Positions 37,816-51,318 of a stretch of 63,173 bases of DNA are shown in pieces. The notes below the pieces were generated by a model. It was not told the DNA's origin and did not search any database. It saw only the letters and a program-made list of their open reading frames with translations. The stretch is from contig NZ_VWXI01000021.1 in NCBI RefSeq assembly GCF_011752525.1, positions 1-63,173 of the forward strand, written 5' to 3'. Source of the stretch: Pantoea sp. Cy-639. Its GTDB lineage: Bacteria; Pseudomonadota; Gammaproteobacteria; Pseudomonadales; Pseudomonadaceae. The translations under genes were made by a program, and so were the position numbers. Every line of letters begins with the position of its first letter. Within the stretch, counting starts at the first letter, position 1.

Positions 37816-38228
37816 CACATCACCGTCCGCTTAACAAAGGAGGTGGCGAGAGGCAGCTTTGCAGCAGCCAGGGCGAAAGCTTCGCGCGCCAGCTCTTCAG
37901 AAACACCCTCGATCTCGTACAGGACTTTGCCTGGCTGGATCTGGGCAACCCAGTATTCCACGGAACCCTTACCTTTACCCATACGAACCTCGAGAGGCTT
38001 CTTGGTAACCGGCTTGTCCGGGAAGACACGGATCCAGATCTTACCGCCACGTTTTACGTGACGGGTCAGGGCACGACGTGCCGACTCGATCTGGCGGGCG
38101 GTGAGACGACCGCGAGCTACAGCTTTCAGAGCGAACTCGCCGAAGCTGACCTTGCTACCGCGCAGTGCCAGACCACGGTTGTGGCCGGTCATCTGCTTGC
38201 GGAATTTCGTACGCTTTGGTTGCAACAT
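37815..38228 (-). CDS. rplP: Ribosomal protein L16
   Basis: This 137-residue protein lies near the A-site and organises 23S rRNA helices. It opens [20 protein letters not shown]. The Arg at about position 81 that is hydroxylated in E. coli lies in the conserved region around [15 protein letters not shown]. It overlaps rpmC by one base and follows rpsC by 12. Confidence 0.98.
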
Positions 38229-38240
38229 TTGGCGTACCCC

Positions 38241-38927
38241 TTACTTAGCAGCTTTTTTACGAGGCGCTGGTGCTTGAGGCTTCAGCTCTTCCTGGCGACC
38301 ACCAATTACTTCGCCTTTGAAGATCCAAACCTTCACACCGATCACACCGTAGGTGGTGTGAGCTTCGTAGGTGTTGTAGTCGATATCGGCACGCAGGGTG
38401 TGCAGAGGCACACGACCTTCGCGATACCACTCGGTACGTGCGATCTCGGCACCGCCGAGACGACCGCTCACCTGGATCTTGATGCCCTTGGCACCAATAC
38501 GCATGGCGTTCTGCACGGCGCGCTTCATGGCGCGACGGAACATAACGCGGCGCTCCAGCTGCTGGGCAACGCTCTGAGCAACCAGCATGGCGTCGAGTTC
38601 CGGCTTGCGGATCTCTTCGATGTTGATGTGCACAGGCACACCCATCTGCTTGGTCAGGTCCTGACGCAGCTTCTCAACGTCCTCACCTTTCTTGCCGATA
38701 ACGATACCGGGACGAGCAGTGTGGATGGTGATGCGTGCAGTTTGAGCCGGACGATGAATATCGATACGGCTTACGGACGCGCTTTTTAGTTTGTCTTGGA
38801 GGTACTCACGCGTTTTCAGATCCTTCAACAGGTAATCTGCGTAAGTAGCGCCGTCTGCATACCAGACGGAGGTGTGCTCCTTGACGATTCCCAGGCGAAT
38901 GCCAGTGGGATGTACTTTCTGACCCAT
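38241..38927 (-). CDS. rpsC: Ribosomal protein S3
   Basis: The 228-residue protein lines the mRNA entry tunnel. It has the KH domain (about 39-107, with GIVIGKKGEDVEKLRQDL) and the C-terminal domain ending in a Lys/Pro/Ala-rich tail. The start MGQKVHPTGIRLGIVKEH at 38927 is set by family alignment; the longer frame to 39011 overlaps rplV. Confidence 0.98.
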   Translation of the reverse strand: MGQKVHPTGIRLGIVKEHTSVWYADGATYADYLLKDLKTREYLQDKLKSASVSRIDIHRPAQTARITIHTARPGIVIGKKGEDVEKLRQDLTKQMGVPVHINIEEIRKPELDAMLVAQSVAQQLERRVMFRRAMKRAVQNAMRIGAKGIKIQVSGRLGGAEIARTEWYREGRVPLHTLRADIDYNTYEAHTTYGVIGVKVWIFKGEVIGGRQEELKPQAPAPRKKAAK

Positions 38928-38940
38928 CTGATCGACTCCG

Positions 38941-39273
38941 TTACTTGTCCGCAACCTTGACAGTGATATGGCAAGACCGCTTGACGATGCGATCAGCGCG
39001 GCCTTTGGCACGCGGCATGATGCGCTTCAGCGAACGCCCTTCGTTGACGAAGACGGTGGAGACCTTCAGGTCATCAACGTCAGCGCCTTCGTTGTGTTCG
39101 GCGTTGGCTACGGCCGACTCGAGGACTTTCTTCATGATTTCAGCGGCTTTTTTGCTGCTGAAGGCCAACAGGTTGAGCGCTTCGCCCACCTTCTTCCCGC
39201 GGATCTGGTCGGCGACCAAGCGGGCTTTCTGGGCGGAGATGCGAGCGCCCGACAACTTAGCGGCTACTTCCAT
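38941..39273 (-). CDS. rplV: Ribosomal protein L22
   Basis: The 110-residue protein lines the exit tunnel with its long beta hairpin ([21 protein letters not shown]), where macrolide-resistance deletions occur in other bacteria. The hairpin is intact. It lies between rpsS and rpsC. Confidence 0.98.
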
Positions 39274-39284
39274 TTCCTTACCCC

Positions 39285-39560
39285 TTAACGCTTGGCTTTC
39301 TTGTCAGCCACGTGCCCGCGGTAGGTGCGGGTACCGGCAAACTCGCCCAGTTTGTGGCCGACCATGTCTTCGTTCACGAGAACTGGGACGTGTTGGCGAC
39401 CGTTGTGTACCGCGATGGTCAGACCGACCATTTGTGGCAGGATCATCGAACGGCGCGACCAGGTTTTAACTGGCTTGCGATCATTCTTCTCCACCGCCAC
39501 TTCGACCTTCTTCAGCAGGTGAAGATCGATAAAAGGACCTTTTTTCAGAGAACGTGGCAC
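39285..39560 (-). CDS. rpsS: Ribosomal protein S19
   Basis: This 91-residue protein of the 30S head opens [20 protein letters not shown] and ends ADKKAKR. The conserved central part [20 protein letters not shown] is plain. It lies between rplB and rplV, with gaps of 16 and 11 bases. Confidence 0.98.
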
Positions 39561-39576
39561 TGTCGTATCCCTCTAG

Positions 39577-40401
39577 TTACTTGCGACGACGGACGATCAT
39601 GTTGTCGGTACGCTTATTACCACGGGTTTTAGCACCCTTGGTTGGGAAGCCCCATGGCGATACCGGATGACGACCACCGGAGGTACGACCTTCACCACCA
39701 CCGTGTGGGTGGTCGACCGGGTTCATGGCAACACCACGAACGGTCGGGCGAACGCCGCGCCAGCGTTTGGCACCAGCTTTACCCAGCGAACGCAGGCTGT
39801 GCTCGGAGTTCGAGACTTCGCCCAGGGTCGCACGGCACTCGGCCAGTACTTTACGCATTTCGCCAGAGCGAAGACGCAGAGTCACGTAGACGCCTTCACG
39901 CGCGATCAGCTGAGCGGAAGCACCAGCGGAACGAGCGATCTGAGCACCTTTACCCGGCTTCAGTTCGATGCCGTGAACGGTGCTACCTACTGGGATGTTG
40001 CGCAGCTGCAGGGAGTTACCGGCCTTGATTGGGGCCAGTGCACCTGCGATCAGCTGATCGCCAGCGCTCACGCCCTTAGGGGCGATGATGTAGCGACGCT
40101 CACCGTCTGCGTAGCACAGCAGGGCGATGTGAGCAGTACGGTTCGGGTCGTATTCGATACGCTCGACGGTGGCTGGAATGCCATCCTTGTCGTTGCGACG
40201 GAAGTCGACCAGACGGTAATGCTGCTTGTGGCCACCACCAACGTGACGAGTGGTGATGCGGCCATTGTTGTTACGACCACCAGACTTCGATTTTTTCTCG
40301 ATCAGCGGTGCGTGAGGAGCGCCTTTGTGCAGCTCCTTGTTGACCACCTTGACCACAAAACGGCGGCCAGGGGAAGTCGGTTTGCATTTAACGATTGCCA
40401 T
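39577..40401 (-). CDS. rplB: Ribosomal protein L2
   Basis: The 274-residue protein is among the most conserved of the 50S subunit and supports the peptidyl-transferase centre. The C-terminal signature [18 protein letters not shown] contains the conserved His needed for activity. It opens [20 protein letters not shown]. It lies between rplW and rpsS. Confidence 0.99.
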
Positions 40402-40415
40402 GATGCACCCCTTCC

Positions 40416-40715
40416 TTACTCAGCACTGCTGCTGAAATCGAGATCTTGGCCTGGCTGAAGGGAGACGATCGCCTTCTTCCAGTCATTACGCTTGCCCAGA
40501 CCACGTGCGGTACGCTTGGTTTTACCCAGAACGTTAACAGTCGACACGTTTTCAACTTTTACGTTGAACAGGCCTTCGACAGCTTTCTTGATTTCCAGCT
40601 TGGTTGCATCGGTAGCAACCTTGAATACGAACTGGCCTTTTTTCTCAGCCAGAACGGTAGCCTTCTCGGAAACGTGCGGGCCAAGGAGGACTTTGAATAC
40701 GCGTTCCTGGTTCAT
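40416..40715 (-). CDS. rplW: Ribosomal protein L23
   Basis: The 99-residue protein at the tunnel exit is the docking site for trigger factor and SRP; the exposed trigger-factor Glu lies in the [16 protein letters not shown] region. Its ATG overlaps the rplD stop (ATGA, four bases). It ends 14 bases before rplB. Confidence 0.98.
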
Positions 40716-41314
40716 CCCAGCAGCTCCTCGAATTTCTTCACGGCCGAGACAGTGATCAACACTTTCTCGTATGCGATCAGACTGACCGGGTCGGAACCTT
40801 GAACGTCACGTACATCGACGTGCGGCAGGTTGCGAGCAGCCAGGTACAGGTTCTGATCAACAGCGTCCGAAACGATCAGAACATCGCTCAGACCCATGCC
40901 GTTCAGCTTGTTCAGCAGGTCTTTGGTTTTCGGGGCTTCAACAGCGAAGTCCTGAACCACAACCAGACGGTCGCTACGCACCAGCTCAGCGAGGATGGAG
41001 CGCAGAGCTGCGCGATACATCTTCTTGTTGAGCTTCTGCGAGTGATCCTGAGGACGAGCTGCGAAGGTTACACCACCGCCACGCCAGATCGGACCACGGG
41101 TAGTACCAGCACGAGCACGGCCAGTACCTTTCTGACGCCATGGGCGCTTACCGCCACCGGCCACGTCAGAACGGGTCTTCTGCTGCTTGGTGCCCTGACG
41201 GCCGCCGGCCATGTAGGCCACGACTGCTTGGTGTACCAGCGTCTCGTTGAATTCGCCACCGAAGGTCAGTTCGGAAACTTCGATCGCCTGAGCGTCATTT
41301 ACATTGAGTTGCAT
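40712..41314 (-). CDS. rplD: Ribosomal protein L4
   Basis: This 200-residue protein reaches into the exit tunnel with a basic loop ([20 protein letters not shown]), intact here and the site of some macrolide-resistance changes elsewhere. In E. coli L4 represses the S10 operon by acting on the rpsJ leader. It overlaps rplW by four bases, giving coupled translation. Confidence 0.98.
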
Positions 41315-41326
41315 GTCAGTTTCCCC

Positions 41327-41962
41327 TTAACCGCGAGCCTTGACAGCCGGACGCACGACCACGTCGCCGCCAGTAGCGCCTGGGACGGCACCCTTGATCA
41401 GCAGCAGGTTGCGTTCAGCGTCTACGCGTACTACTTCCAGGGACTGAACAGTCACGCGCTCGGCGCCCATGTGACCGGACATCTTCTTGCCCTTGAATAC
41501 ACGACCAGGAGTCTGGCACTGGCCGATGGAGCCAGGGACACGGTGCGATACGGAGTTACCGTGGGTGTTGTCTTGACCACGGAAGTTCCAACGCTTGATG
41601 GTACCGGCGAAGCCTTTACCCTTGGACTGACCGGTTACGTCTACCAGCTGGCCTGCAGTGAAGAGTTCAGCTTTGATCAGATCGCCAGCCTGGAAATCGC
41701 CTTCTTCAAGACGGAACTCCCAAACACCGCGACCAGCGGCAACGTTAGCCTTGGCAAAGTGGCCTGCCTGAGCGGCGGTCACACGCGAAGCACGACGCTC
41801 GCCGACAGTGACTTGCACTGCACGGTAGCCATCAGTTTCTTCGGTTTTGAACTGGGTGACGCGATTCGGCTCGATCTCGATGACCGTGACCGGAATGGAG
41901 ACACCTTCTTCGGTGAAAATACGGGTCATACCCGCTTTTCGACCGACTACACCAATAGTCAT
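41327..41962 (-). CDS. rplC: Ribosomal protein L3
   Basis: The 211-residue protein starts 50S assembly and reaches the peptidyl-transferase centre. The conserved loop GSIGQCQTPGRVFKGKKMSG contains the Gln that PrmB methylates in relatives. The start MTIGVVGRKAGMTRIF at 41962 is set by family alignment; 11 codons upstream in frame are not conserved. Confidence 0.98.
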   Translation of the reverse strand: MTIGVVGRKAGMTRIFTEEGVSIPVTVIEIEPNRVTQFKTEETDGYRAVQVTVGERRASRVTAAQAGHFAKANVAAGRGVWEFRLEEGDFQAGDLIKAELFTAGQLVDVTGQSKGKGFAGTIKRWNFRGQDNTHGNSVSHRVPGSIGQCQTPGRVFKGKKMSGHMGAERVTVQSLEVVRVDAERNLLLIKGAVPGATGGDVVVRPAVKARG

Positions 41963-42042
41963 GTTGTAAACCTCATGAGTGTACGGGGCTTTCACCCGCT
42001 ATGGCCGCCCATTTCAGAGCGTTACACGACCAGACCGAAGTC

Positions 42043-42354
42043 TTAGCCGAGGCTGATCTGCACTTCCACGCCGGCCGCCAGATCAAGCTTCATCAGCGCG
42101 TCAACGGTTTTATCCGTAGGCTGGACGATGTCCAGAACACGCTTATGAGTGCGAATCTCGTACTGGTCACGCGCGTCTTTGTTGACGTGCGGGGAGACCA
42201 GAACGGTGAAACGCTCTTTGCGGGTAGGCAGTGGAATTGGACCACGCACTTGTGCACCAGTACGTTTCGCGGTTTCCACGATTTCCTGGGTGGATTGGTC
42301 GATCAGGCGATGGTCGAAAGCCTTCAACCTGATACGGATTTGCTGATTTTGCAT
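42043..42354 (-). CDS. rpsJ: Ribosomal protein S10 (NusE)
   Basis: This 103-residue 30S protein also acts as NusE in antitermination with NusB and NusG. It reads [20 protein letters not shown] onward. It is the first gene of the S10 operon, about 60-80 bases after the promoter at 42415-42443. The leader (42355-42408) holds an imperfect hairpin (CGGGCGTAGTGCGCCCG) but is shorter than the L4-regulated E. coli leader. Confidence 0.98.
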
Positions 42355-42414
42355 TGGATTTCAGACTCCAGGCTGTTCCCATCGGGCGCACTACGCCCGT
42401 TAAAAGGAGGCGTG

Positions 42415-42443
42415 ATTCTATAGACGCCCCAATTTAGTGTCAA
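42415..42443 (-). promoter_or_regulatory. Sigma-70 promoter of the S10 operon
   Basis: On the minus strand a perfect TTGACA (42438-42443) and TAGAAT (42415-42420) are exactly 17 bases apart. Initiation is expected near 42408, about 54 bases before rpsJ. It lies directly after the tufA terminator, so the S10-spc-alpha run is independent of the str operon. Confidence 0.88.
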
Positions 42444-42449
42444 CCCAAT

Positions 42450-42480
42450 AAAAAAAACCCCCGCTGAGCGGGGGTTTTTT
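42450..42480 (-). terminator. Rho-independent terminator after tufA
   Basis: An 8-bp stem (CCCCCGCT / AGCGGGGG) with runs of A and T on either side lies 15 bases after the tufA stop. It ends the str operon and works in both directions by symmetry. Confidence 0.95.
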
Positions 42481-42495
42481 CAACCGATCGAGTGA

Positions 42496-43689
42496 TTACT
42501 CGATGATTTTGGCCACGACGCCGGCGCCGACGGTACGACCGCCTTCACGGATGGCGAAACGCAGACCGTCTTCCATTGCGATGGTCTTGATCAGGGTGAC
42601 AACCATTTGGATGTTGTCGCCTGGCATTACCATTTCAACGCCTTCCGGCAGCTCGCAGTTACCGGTCACGTCAGTGGTACGGAAGTAGAACTGAGGACGG
42701 TAGCCTTTGAAGAACGGAGTGTGACGGCCGCCTTCTTCCTTCGACAGGACGTAGACTTCTGCGGTGAACTTGGTGTGCGGCTTGACCGAACCTGGCTTGA
42801 CCAGAACCTGGCCACGCTCAACTTCGTCACGCTTGGTGCCGCGCAGCAGCACGCCGCAGTTCTCGCCAGCACGACCTTCGTCCAGCAGCTTGCGGAACAT
42901 CTCAACGCCGGTGCAGGTGGTGGTGGTGGTGTCACGCAGACCAACGATTTCCAGCGGATCCTGAACGCGGACGATACCACGCTCGATACGGCCGGTAACA
43001 ACGGTACCACGACCCGAGATCGAGAATACGTCTTCGATCGGCATCAGGAACGGCTGGTCGATGGCACGAACTGGCTCAGGGATGTAGGCATCCAGAGTCT
43101 CTACCAGCTTCTTGACAGCGGTAGTGCCCATTTCGTTGTCGTCTTTGCCTTCCAGGGCCATACGAGCGGAACCGATGATGATCGGAGTGTCGTCGCCTGG
43201 GAAGTCGTAGGTGGACAGCAGGTCGCGAACTTCCATCTCGACCAGTTCCAGCAGCTCGGCGTCGTCTACCAGGTCAGCCTTGTTCAGGAAGACCACGATG
43301 TACGGAACGCCAACCTGGCGGGACAGCAGGATGTGCTCACGGGTTTGTGGCATCGGACCATCGGCGGCCGAGCAAACCAGGATCGCGCCGTCCATCTGGG
43401 CAGCACCGGTGATCATGTTCTTCACGTAGTCAGCGTGACCTGGGCAGTCAACGTGAGCGTAGTGACGAATGTTCGAGTTGTACTCGACGTGAGCGGTGTT
43501 GATGGTGATACCGCGCGCTTTTTCTTCCGGAGCCGAGTCGATCTTGTCGAACTCAACGACGGCCGAACCGAAAACTTCGGAGCAGACGCGAGTCAGAGCT
43601 GCGGTCAGAGTGGTCTTACCGTGGTCAACGTGGCCGATGGTGCCGACGTTAACGTGGGGAAGGGAACGATCAAATTTTTCTTTAGCCAC
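42496..43689 (-). CDS. tufA: Elongation factor Tu, copy in the str operon
   Basis: The 397-residue GTPase brings aminoacyl-tRNA to the ribosome. Domain I has GHVDHGKT (19-26), DCPGH and NKAD motifs; domains II and III follow. The protein is identical to the second copy at 59094-60287. It starts with GTG (preceded by AGAGGT), while the other copy starts with ATG. Bases 42515-43596 are identical to the other copy without a break; all differences lie outside that tract and are synonymous. It follows fusA by 27 bases. Confidence 0.99.
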   Translation of the reverse strand: MAKEKFDRSLPHVNVGTIGHVDHGKTTLTAALTRVCSEVFGSAVVEFDKIDSAPEEKARGITINTAHVEYNSNIRHYAHVDCPGHADYVKNMITGAAQMDGAILVCSAADGPMPQTREHILLSRQVGVPYIVVFLNKADLVDDAELLELVEMEVRDLLSTYDFPGDDTPIIIGSARMALEGKDDNEMGTTAVKKLVETLDAYIPEPVRAIDQPFLMPIEDVFSISGRGTVVTGRIERGIVRVQDPLEIVGLRDTTTTTCTGVEMFRKLLDEGRAGENCGVLLRGTKRDEVERGQVLVKPGSVKPHTKFTAEVYVLSKEEGGRHTPFFKGYRPQFYFRTTDVTGNCELPEGVEMVMPGDNIQMVVTLIKTIAMEDGLRFAIREGGRTVGAGVVAKIIE

Positions 43690-43716
43690 GACAGTGAACC
43701 TCTTGCCTAAAGGGGA

Positions 43717-45864
43717 TTAGCCTTGTTTTTTAACGAGTGCTTCGACGATGTTCGACGGAGCTTCGGCGTATTTGGAGAATTCCATGGAGTAGCTTGCGCG
43801 ACCCTGAGACATGGAACGAACGTCGGTTGCGTAACCGAACATCTCTCCGAGCGGAACTTCAGCGCGGACGACGCGGCCAGAGACCGACTCATCCATACCC
43901 TGTACCAGACCACGACGACGGTTCAGGTCACCCATCACGTCACCCAGGTAGTCTTCCGGGGTTACAACTTCGACCTTCATGATCGGCTCGAGAACCACGC
44001 CACCGCCCTTCTGGGCCAGTTGCTTGGTTGCCATCGATGCAGCGATCTTGAACGCCATTTCGTTGGAGTCGACGTCGTGGTACGAACCGTCGAATACCGC
44101 AGCCTTCAGGCCGATCAGCGGATAGCCGGCAACAACGCCGTTCTTCATCTGCTCTTCGATGCCTTTCTGGATCGCAGGGATGTATTCCTTCGGAATCACA
44201 CCACCAACGACTTCGTTGGCGAACACCAGACCTTCGGTGATGTTGCCTTTTTCGTCCTGGTCCGGCTCCGAGAAGCGGATCCAGCAGTGACCGAACTGAC
44301 CACGACCACCCGACTGACGAACGAACTTGCCTTCGATTTCGACGTTGGACTTGGTGATCTTCTCGCGGTACGAAACCTGCGGCTTGCCGATGTTGGCTTC
44401 GACGTTGAACTCGCGCTTCATGCGGTCAACGAGGATGTCCAGGTGCAGCTCGCCCATACCCGAGATGATGGTCTGACCGGTTTCTTCATCGGTCTTGACG
44501 CGGAACGACGGGTCTTCCTGAGCCAGCTTGCCCAGTGCGATACCCATCTTTTCCTGGTCCTGCTTGGTTTTCGGCTCTACGGAGAGCGAAATCACAGGCT
44601 CAGGGAAGTCCATACGCTCGAGGATGATCGGCTTGTCGGCGTTGCACAGGGTGTCACCAGTGGTGACGTCCTTCATGCCGATCAGAGCAGCGATGTCACC
44701 AGCGCGTACTTCTTTGATCTCTTCACGCTGGTTAGCGTGCATCTGGACCATACGACCAACGCGCTCTTTCTTGCCCTTGACCGAGTTGATGACGGAGTCA
44801 CCGGAGGTCAGGAAGCCCGAGTAAACGCGAACGAAGGTCAGAGTACCAACGAACGGGTCGGTGGCGATCTTGAAGGCCAGGGCCGAGAACGGCTCGTCGT
44901 CGTCAGCGTGACGCTCGTCGAACTGCTCAGGCTTGACTTCGTCCTTCGGCACGTCGATCAGGTCAGGGTGGATACCCTTGATCGCCGGGATCTCGGTCGG
45001 AGCAGGCAGGAAGTCGATGACGGCGTCGAGAACCAGGGGAACACCCTTGTTCTTGAACGAGGAACCGCAGACAGCAGGAACGATCTCGCTCGCCAGGGTA
45101 CGGGCGCGCAGACCAGCCTTGATGTCTTCGATGGACAGGTCACCTTCTTCAAGGTACTTGTTCATCAGCTCTTCGTTGGCTTCGGCGGCGGCTTCAACCA
45201 TGTTGTTGCGCCACTCATTGGCCAGCTCGACCATATCCGCAGGAATTTCTTCCTCACGGTAGGTGGTGCCCTTGTCGTCGTCGTTCCAGTAGATAGCCTT
45301 CATCTTGATCAGGTCGACCTGACCCTGGAAGTTATCTTCCGAACCGATGGCCAGCTGAACAGGAACCGGGGTGTGACCCAGGCGGTTCTTGATCTGACCT
45401 ACGACGCGCAGGAAGTTGGCACCGGCACGGTCCATCTTGTTCACGTAGACAACACGTGGAACGCCGTACTTGTTGGCCTGACGCCATACGGTTTCGGACT
45501 GCGGCTCAACACCGGAGGTACCGCAGAACACAACGACCGCGCCGTCGAGTACACGCAGCGAACGCTCTACTTCAATGGTGAAGTCAACGTGGCCGGGAGT
45601 ATCGATGACGTTTACGCGGTAGTTGTCGTACTGACCACGGGAACCTTTCCAGAAGGTGGTAACGGCAGCGGAGGTAATGGTGATACCGCGCTCCTGCTCC
45701 TGCACCATCCAGTCGGTAGTCGCGGCGCCGTCGTGCACCTCGCCCATCTTGTGGCTCAGACCTGTGTAGAACAGGATCCGCTCGGTAGTGGTAGTCTTGC
45801 CCGCGTCAACGTGCGCGCAGATACCAATGTTACGGTAGCGGTTAATTGCTGTAGTACGAGCCAT
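43717..45864 (-). CDS. fusA: Elongation factor G
   Basis: This 715-residue GTPase moves tRNA and mRNA after peptide transfer and helps recycle ribosomes. The P-loop AHVDAGKTTTTER (about 17-29), DTPGHVDF and NKMD are visible, followed by domains II-V. The N-terminus MARTTAINRYRNIGICAHVD is typical of the main FusA type. Pseudomonas often has a second EF-G elsewhere; this is the str operon copy, between rpsG and tufA. Confidence 0.99.
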   Translation of the reverse strand: MARTTAINRYRNIGICAHVDAGKTTTTERILFYTGLSHKMGEVHDGAATTDWMVQEQERGITITSAAVTTFWKGSRGQYDNYRVNVIDTPGHVDFTIEVERSLRVLDGAVVVFCGTSGVEPQSETVWRQANKYGVPRVVYVNKMDRAGANFLRVVGQIKNRLGHTPVPVQLAIGSEDNFQGQVDLIKMKAIYWNDDDKGTTYREEEIPADMVELANEWRNNMVEAAAEANEELMNKYLEEGDLSIEDIKAGLRARTLASEIVPAVCGSSFKNKGVPLVLDAVIDFLPAPTEIPAIKGIHPDLIDVPKDEVKPEQFDERHADDDEPFSALAFKIATDPFVGTLTFVRVYSGFLTSGDSVINSVKGKKERVGRMVQMHANQREEIKEVRAGDIAALIGMKDVTTGDTLCNADKPIILERMDFPEPVISLSVEPKTKQDQEKMGIALGKLAQEDPSFRVKTDEETGQTIISGMGELHLDILVDRMKREFNVEANIGKPQVSYREKITKSNVEIEGKFVRQSGGRGQFGHCWIRFSEPDQDEKGNITEGLVFANEVVGGVIPKEYIPAIQKGIEEQMKNGVVAGYPLIGLKAAVFDGSYHDVDSNEMAFKIAASMATKQLAQKGGGVVLEPIMKVEVVTPEDYLGDVMGDLNRRRGLVQGMDESVSGRVVRAEVPLGEMFGYATDVRSMSQGRASYSMEFSKYAEAPSNIVEALVKKQG

Positions 45865-45894
45865 AAAGCCCTCGCAAAAAAATTGATGCTTGAA

Positions 45895-46365
45895 TTAGAA
45901 GCGGTAGTGCGAGAACGCTTTGTTGGCCTCGGCCATACGGTGCACGTCTTCACGCTTCTTGACTGCAGCACCCTTGCCTTCGGCAGCATCCAGCAGTTCG
46001 CCGGCCAGACGCAGAGCCATCGACTTCTCGCCGCGCTTGCGGGCGTAGTCTACGAGCCAGCGCATTGCCAGAGCGTTACGACGGGATGGACGAACTTCAA
46101 CCGGAACCTGGTAAGTAGCACCGCCGACACGACGGGACTTAACTTCGACCAGCGGAGCGATGGCGTCGAGAGCTTTCTCGAAGATTTCCAGGGGGTCGCT
46201 GTTCTTGCGTGCTTTGACGGTATCCAGGGCACCGTAAACGATGCGCTCGGCTACGGCCTTCTTGCCGCTTTCCATCACGTGGTTCATGAACTTGGCGAGG
46301 ATCTGGGATCCGTACTTCGGATCGTCCAGGATCTCACGTTTTGCTGCTACACGACGTCTTGGCAT
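45895..46365 (-). CDS. rpsG: Ribosomal protein S7
   Basis: This 156-residue protein starts assembly of the 30S head. It opens MPRRRVAAKREILDDPKYGS; the C-terminal helix region ends NKAFSHYRF. In E. coli S7 binds the rpsL-rpsG mRNA joint and represses the str operon; here that joint is 106 bases (46366-46471), long enough for a similar structure. Confidence 0.98.
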   Translation of the reverse strand: MPRRRVAAKREILDDPKYGSQILAKFMNHVMESGKKAVAERIVYGALDTVKARKNSDPLEIFEKALDAIAPLVEVKSRRVGGATYQVPVEVRPSRRNALAMRWLVDYARKRGEKSMALRLAGELLDAAEGKGAAVKKREDVHRMAEANKAFSHYRF

Positions 46366-46471
46366 GATAAGCCCTCAAACGGTCTTCAGGTTAGCCCGGG
46401 ACGCGGGTCTTCGACCCCTGCCCGACCTTACTCTTATCGACTCAAATAAATGGATGTCTGCAAACGGCCGA

Positions 46472-46843
46472 TTACTTCGGACGCTTGGTACCGTACTTCG
46501 AACGACCCTGGTTACGGCCTTTGACGCCCGAAGTATCCAGAGAGCCGCGAACGGTGTGGTAACGAACACCTGGCAAGTCTTTTACACGGCCGCCACGGAT
46601 CAGGACGACGCTGTGCTCTTGCAGGTTGTGGCCTTCACCACCGATGTACGAGGAAACCTCGAAACCGTTGGTCAGACGCACACGGCATACTTTACGCAGT
46701 GCCGAGTTAGGTTTTTTCGGCGTGGTGGTGTACACACGGGTGCACACGCCACGACGCTGCGGGCAGTTCTGCAGCGCAGGAACGTCGGACTTCTCGACCG
46801 AACGCTTACGCGGCTGACGTACCAGCTGGTTGATAGTTGCCAT
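46472..46843 (-). CDS. rpsL: Ribosomal protein S12
   Basis: The 123-residue protein monitors codon-anticodon pairing at the decoding centre. The two segments where streptomycin resistance arises, TTTPKKPNSALRK and GGRVKDLPGVRYH, have the wild-type lysines. It is the first gene of the str operon, behind a promoter at 46937-46965. Its leader contains a 10-base direct repeat, GCAAGACAAT, twice (46859-46868 and 46875-46884). Confidence 0.98.
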   Translation of the reverse strand: MATINQLVRQPRKRSVEKSDVPALQNCPQRRGVCTRVYTTTPKKPNSALRKVCRVRLTNGFEVSSYIGGEGHNLQEHSVVLIRGGRVKDLPGVRYHTVRGSLDTSGVKGRNQGRSKYGTKRPK

Positions 46844-46936
46844 CTACTAGCTCCACTGATTGTCTTGCGACTCTATTGTCTTGCAAGAAAGCCAAAAATT
46901 GGCGAGACGGAGCCTCACCAAATTTAAGGGTACAAA

Positions 46937-46965
46937 AGTCTAAAGAGGATCTTGCACCCAGTCAA
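46937..46965 (-). promoter_or_regulatory. Sigma-70 promoter of the str operon
   Basis: On the minus strand TTGACT (46960-46965) and TAGACT (46937-46942) are exactly 17 bases apart. The start would be near 46930, giving a leader of about 87 bases before rpsL. Confidence 0.75.
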
Positions 46966-46970
46966 GACGA

Positions 46971-47043
46971 GGCCCCGGCCCTCCCCGTCCGGTCATCGGC
47001 AACAATTCATGTCGTCGATGACCGCACGTGGCGTGCCGGGGCC
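46971..47043 (-). repeat. Nested inverted repeats after rpoC
   Basis: Outer arms GGCCCCGGC (46971-46979) and GCCGGGGCC (47035-47043) enclose inner arms CGGTCATCG (46990-46998) and CGATGACCG (47016-47024), all perfect 9-bp pairs. The structure lies between the rpoC stop (47055) and the -35 box of the str promoter. It has no U-run, so it may be a 3'-end stabiliser or a Rho-independent-like pause rather than a simple terminator. Confidence 0.6.
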
Positions 47044-47054
47044 CTGCCCTGGAC

Positions 47055-51254
<4,200 letters not shown>

Positions 51255-51318
51255 GGCCTTTCCTCCTGGCGGAGCAGGGAGCGGGCATTACCTGCCCCAC
51301 TCCCCTTCGCGTCACGTG

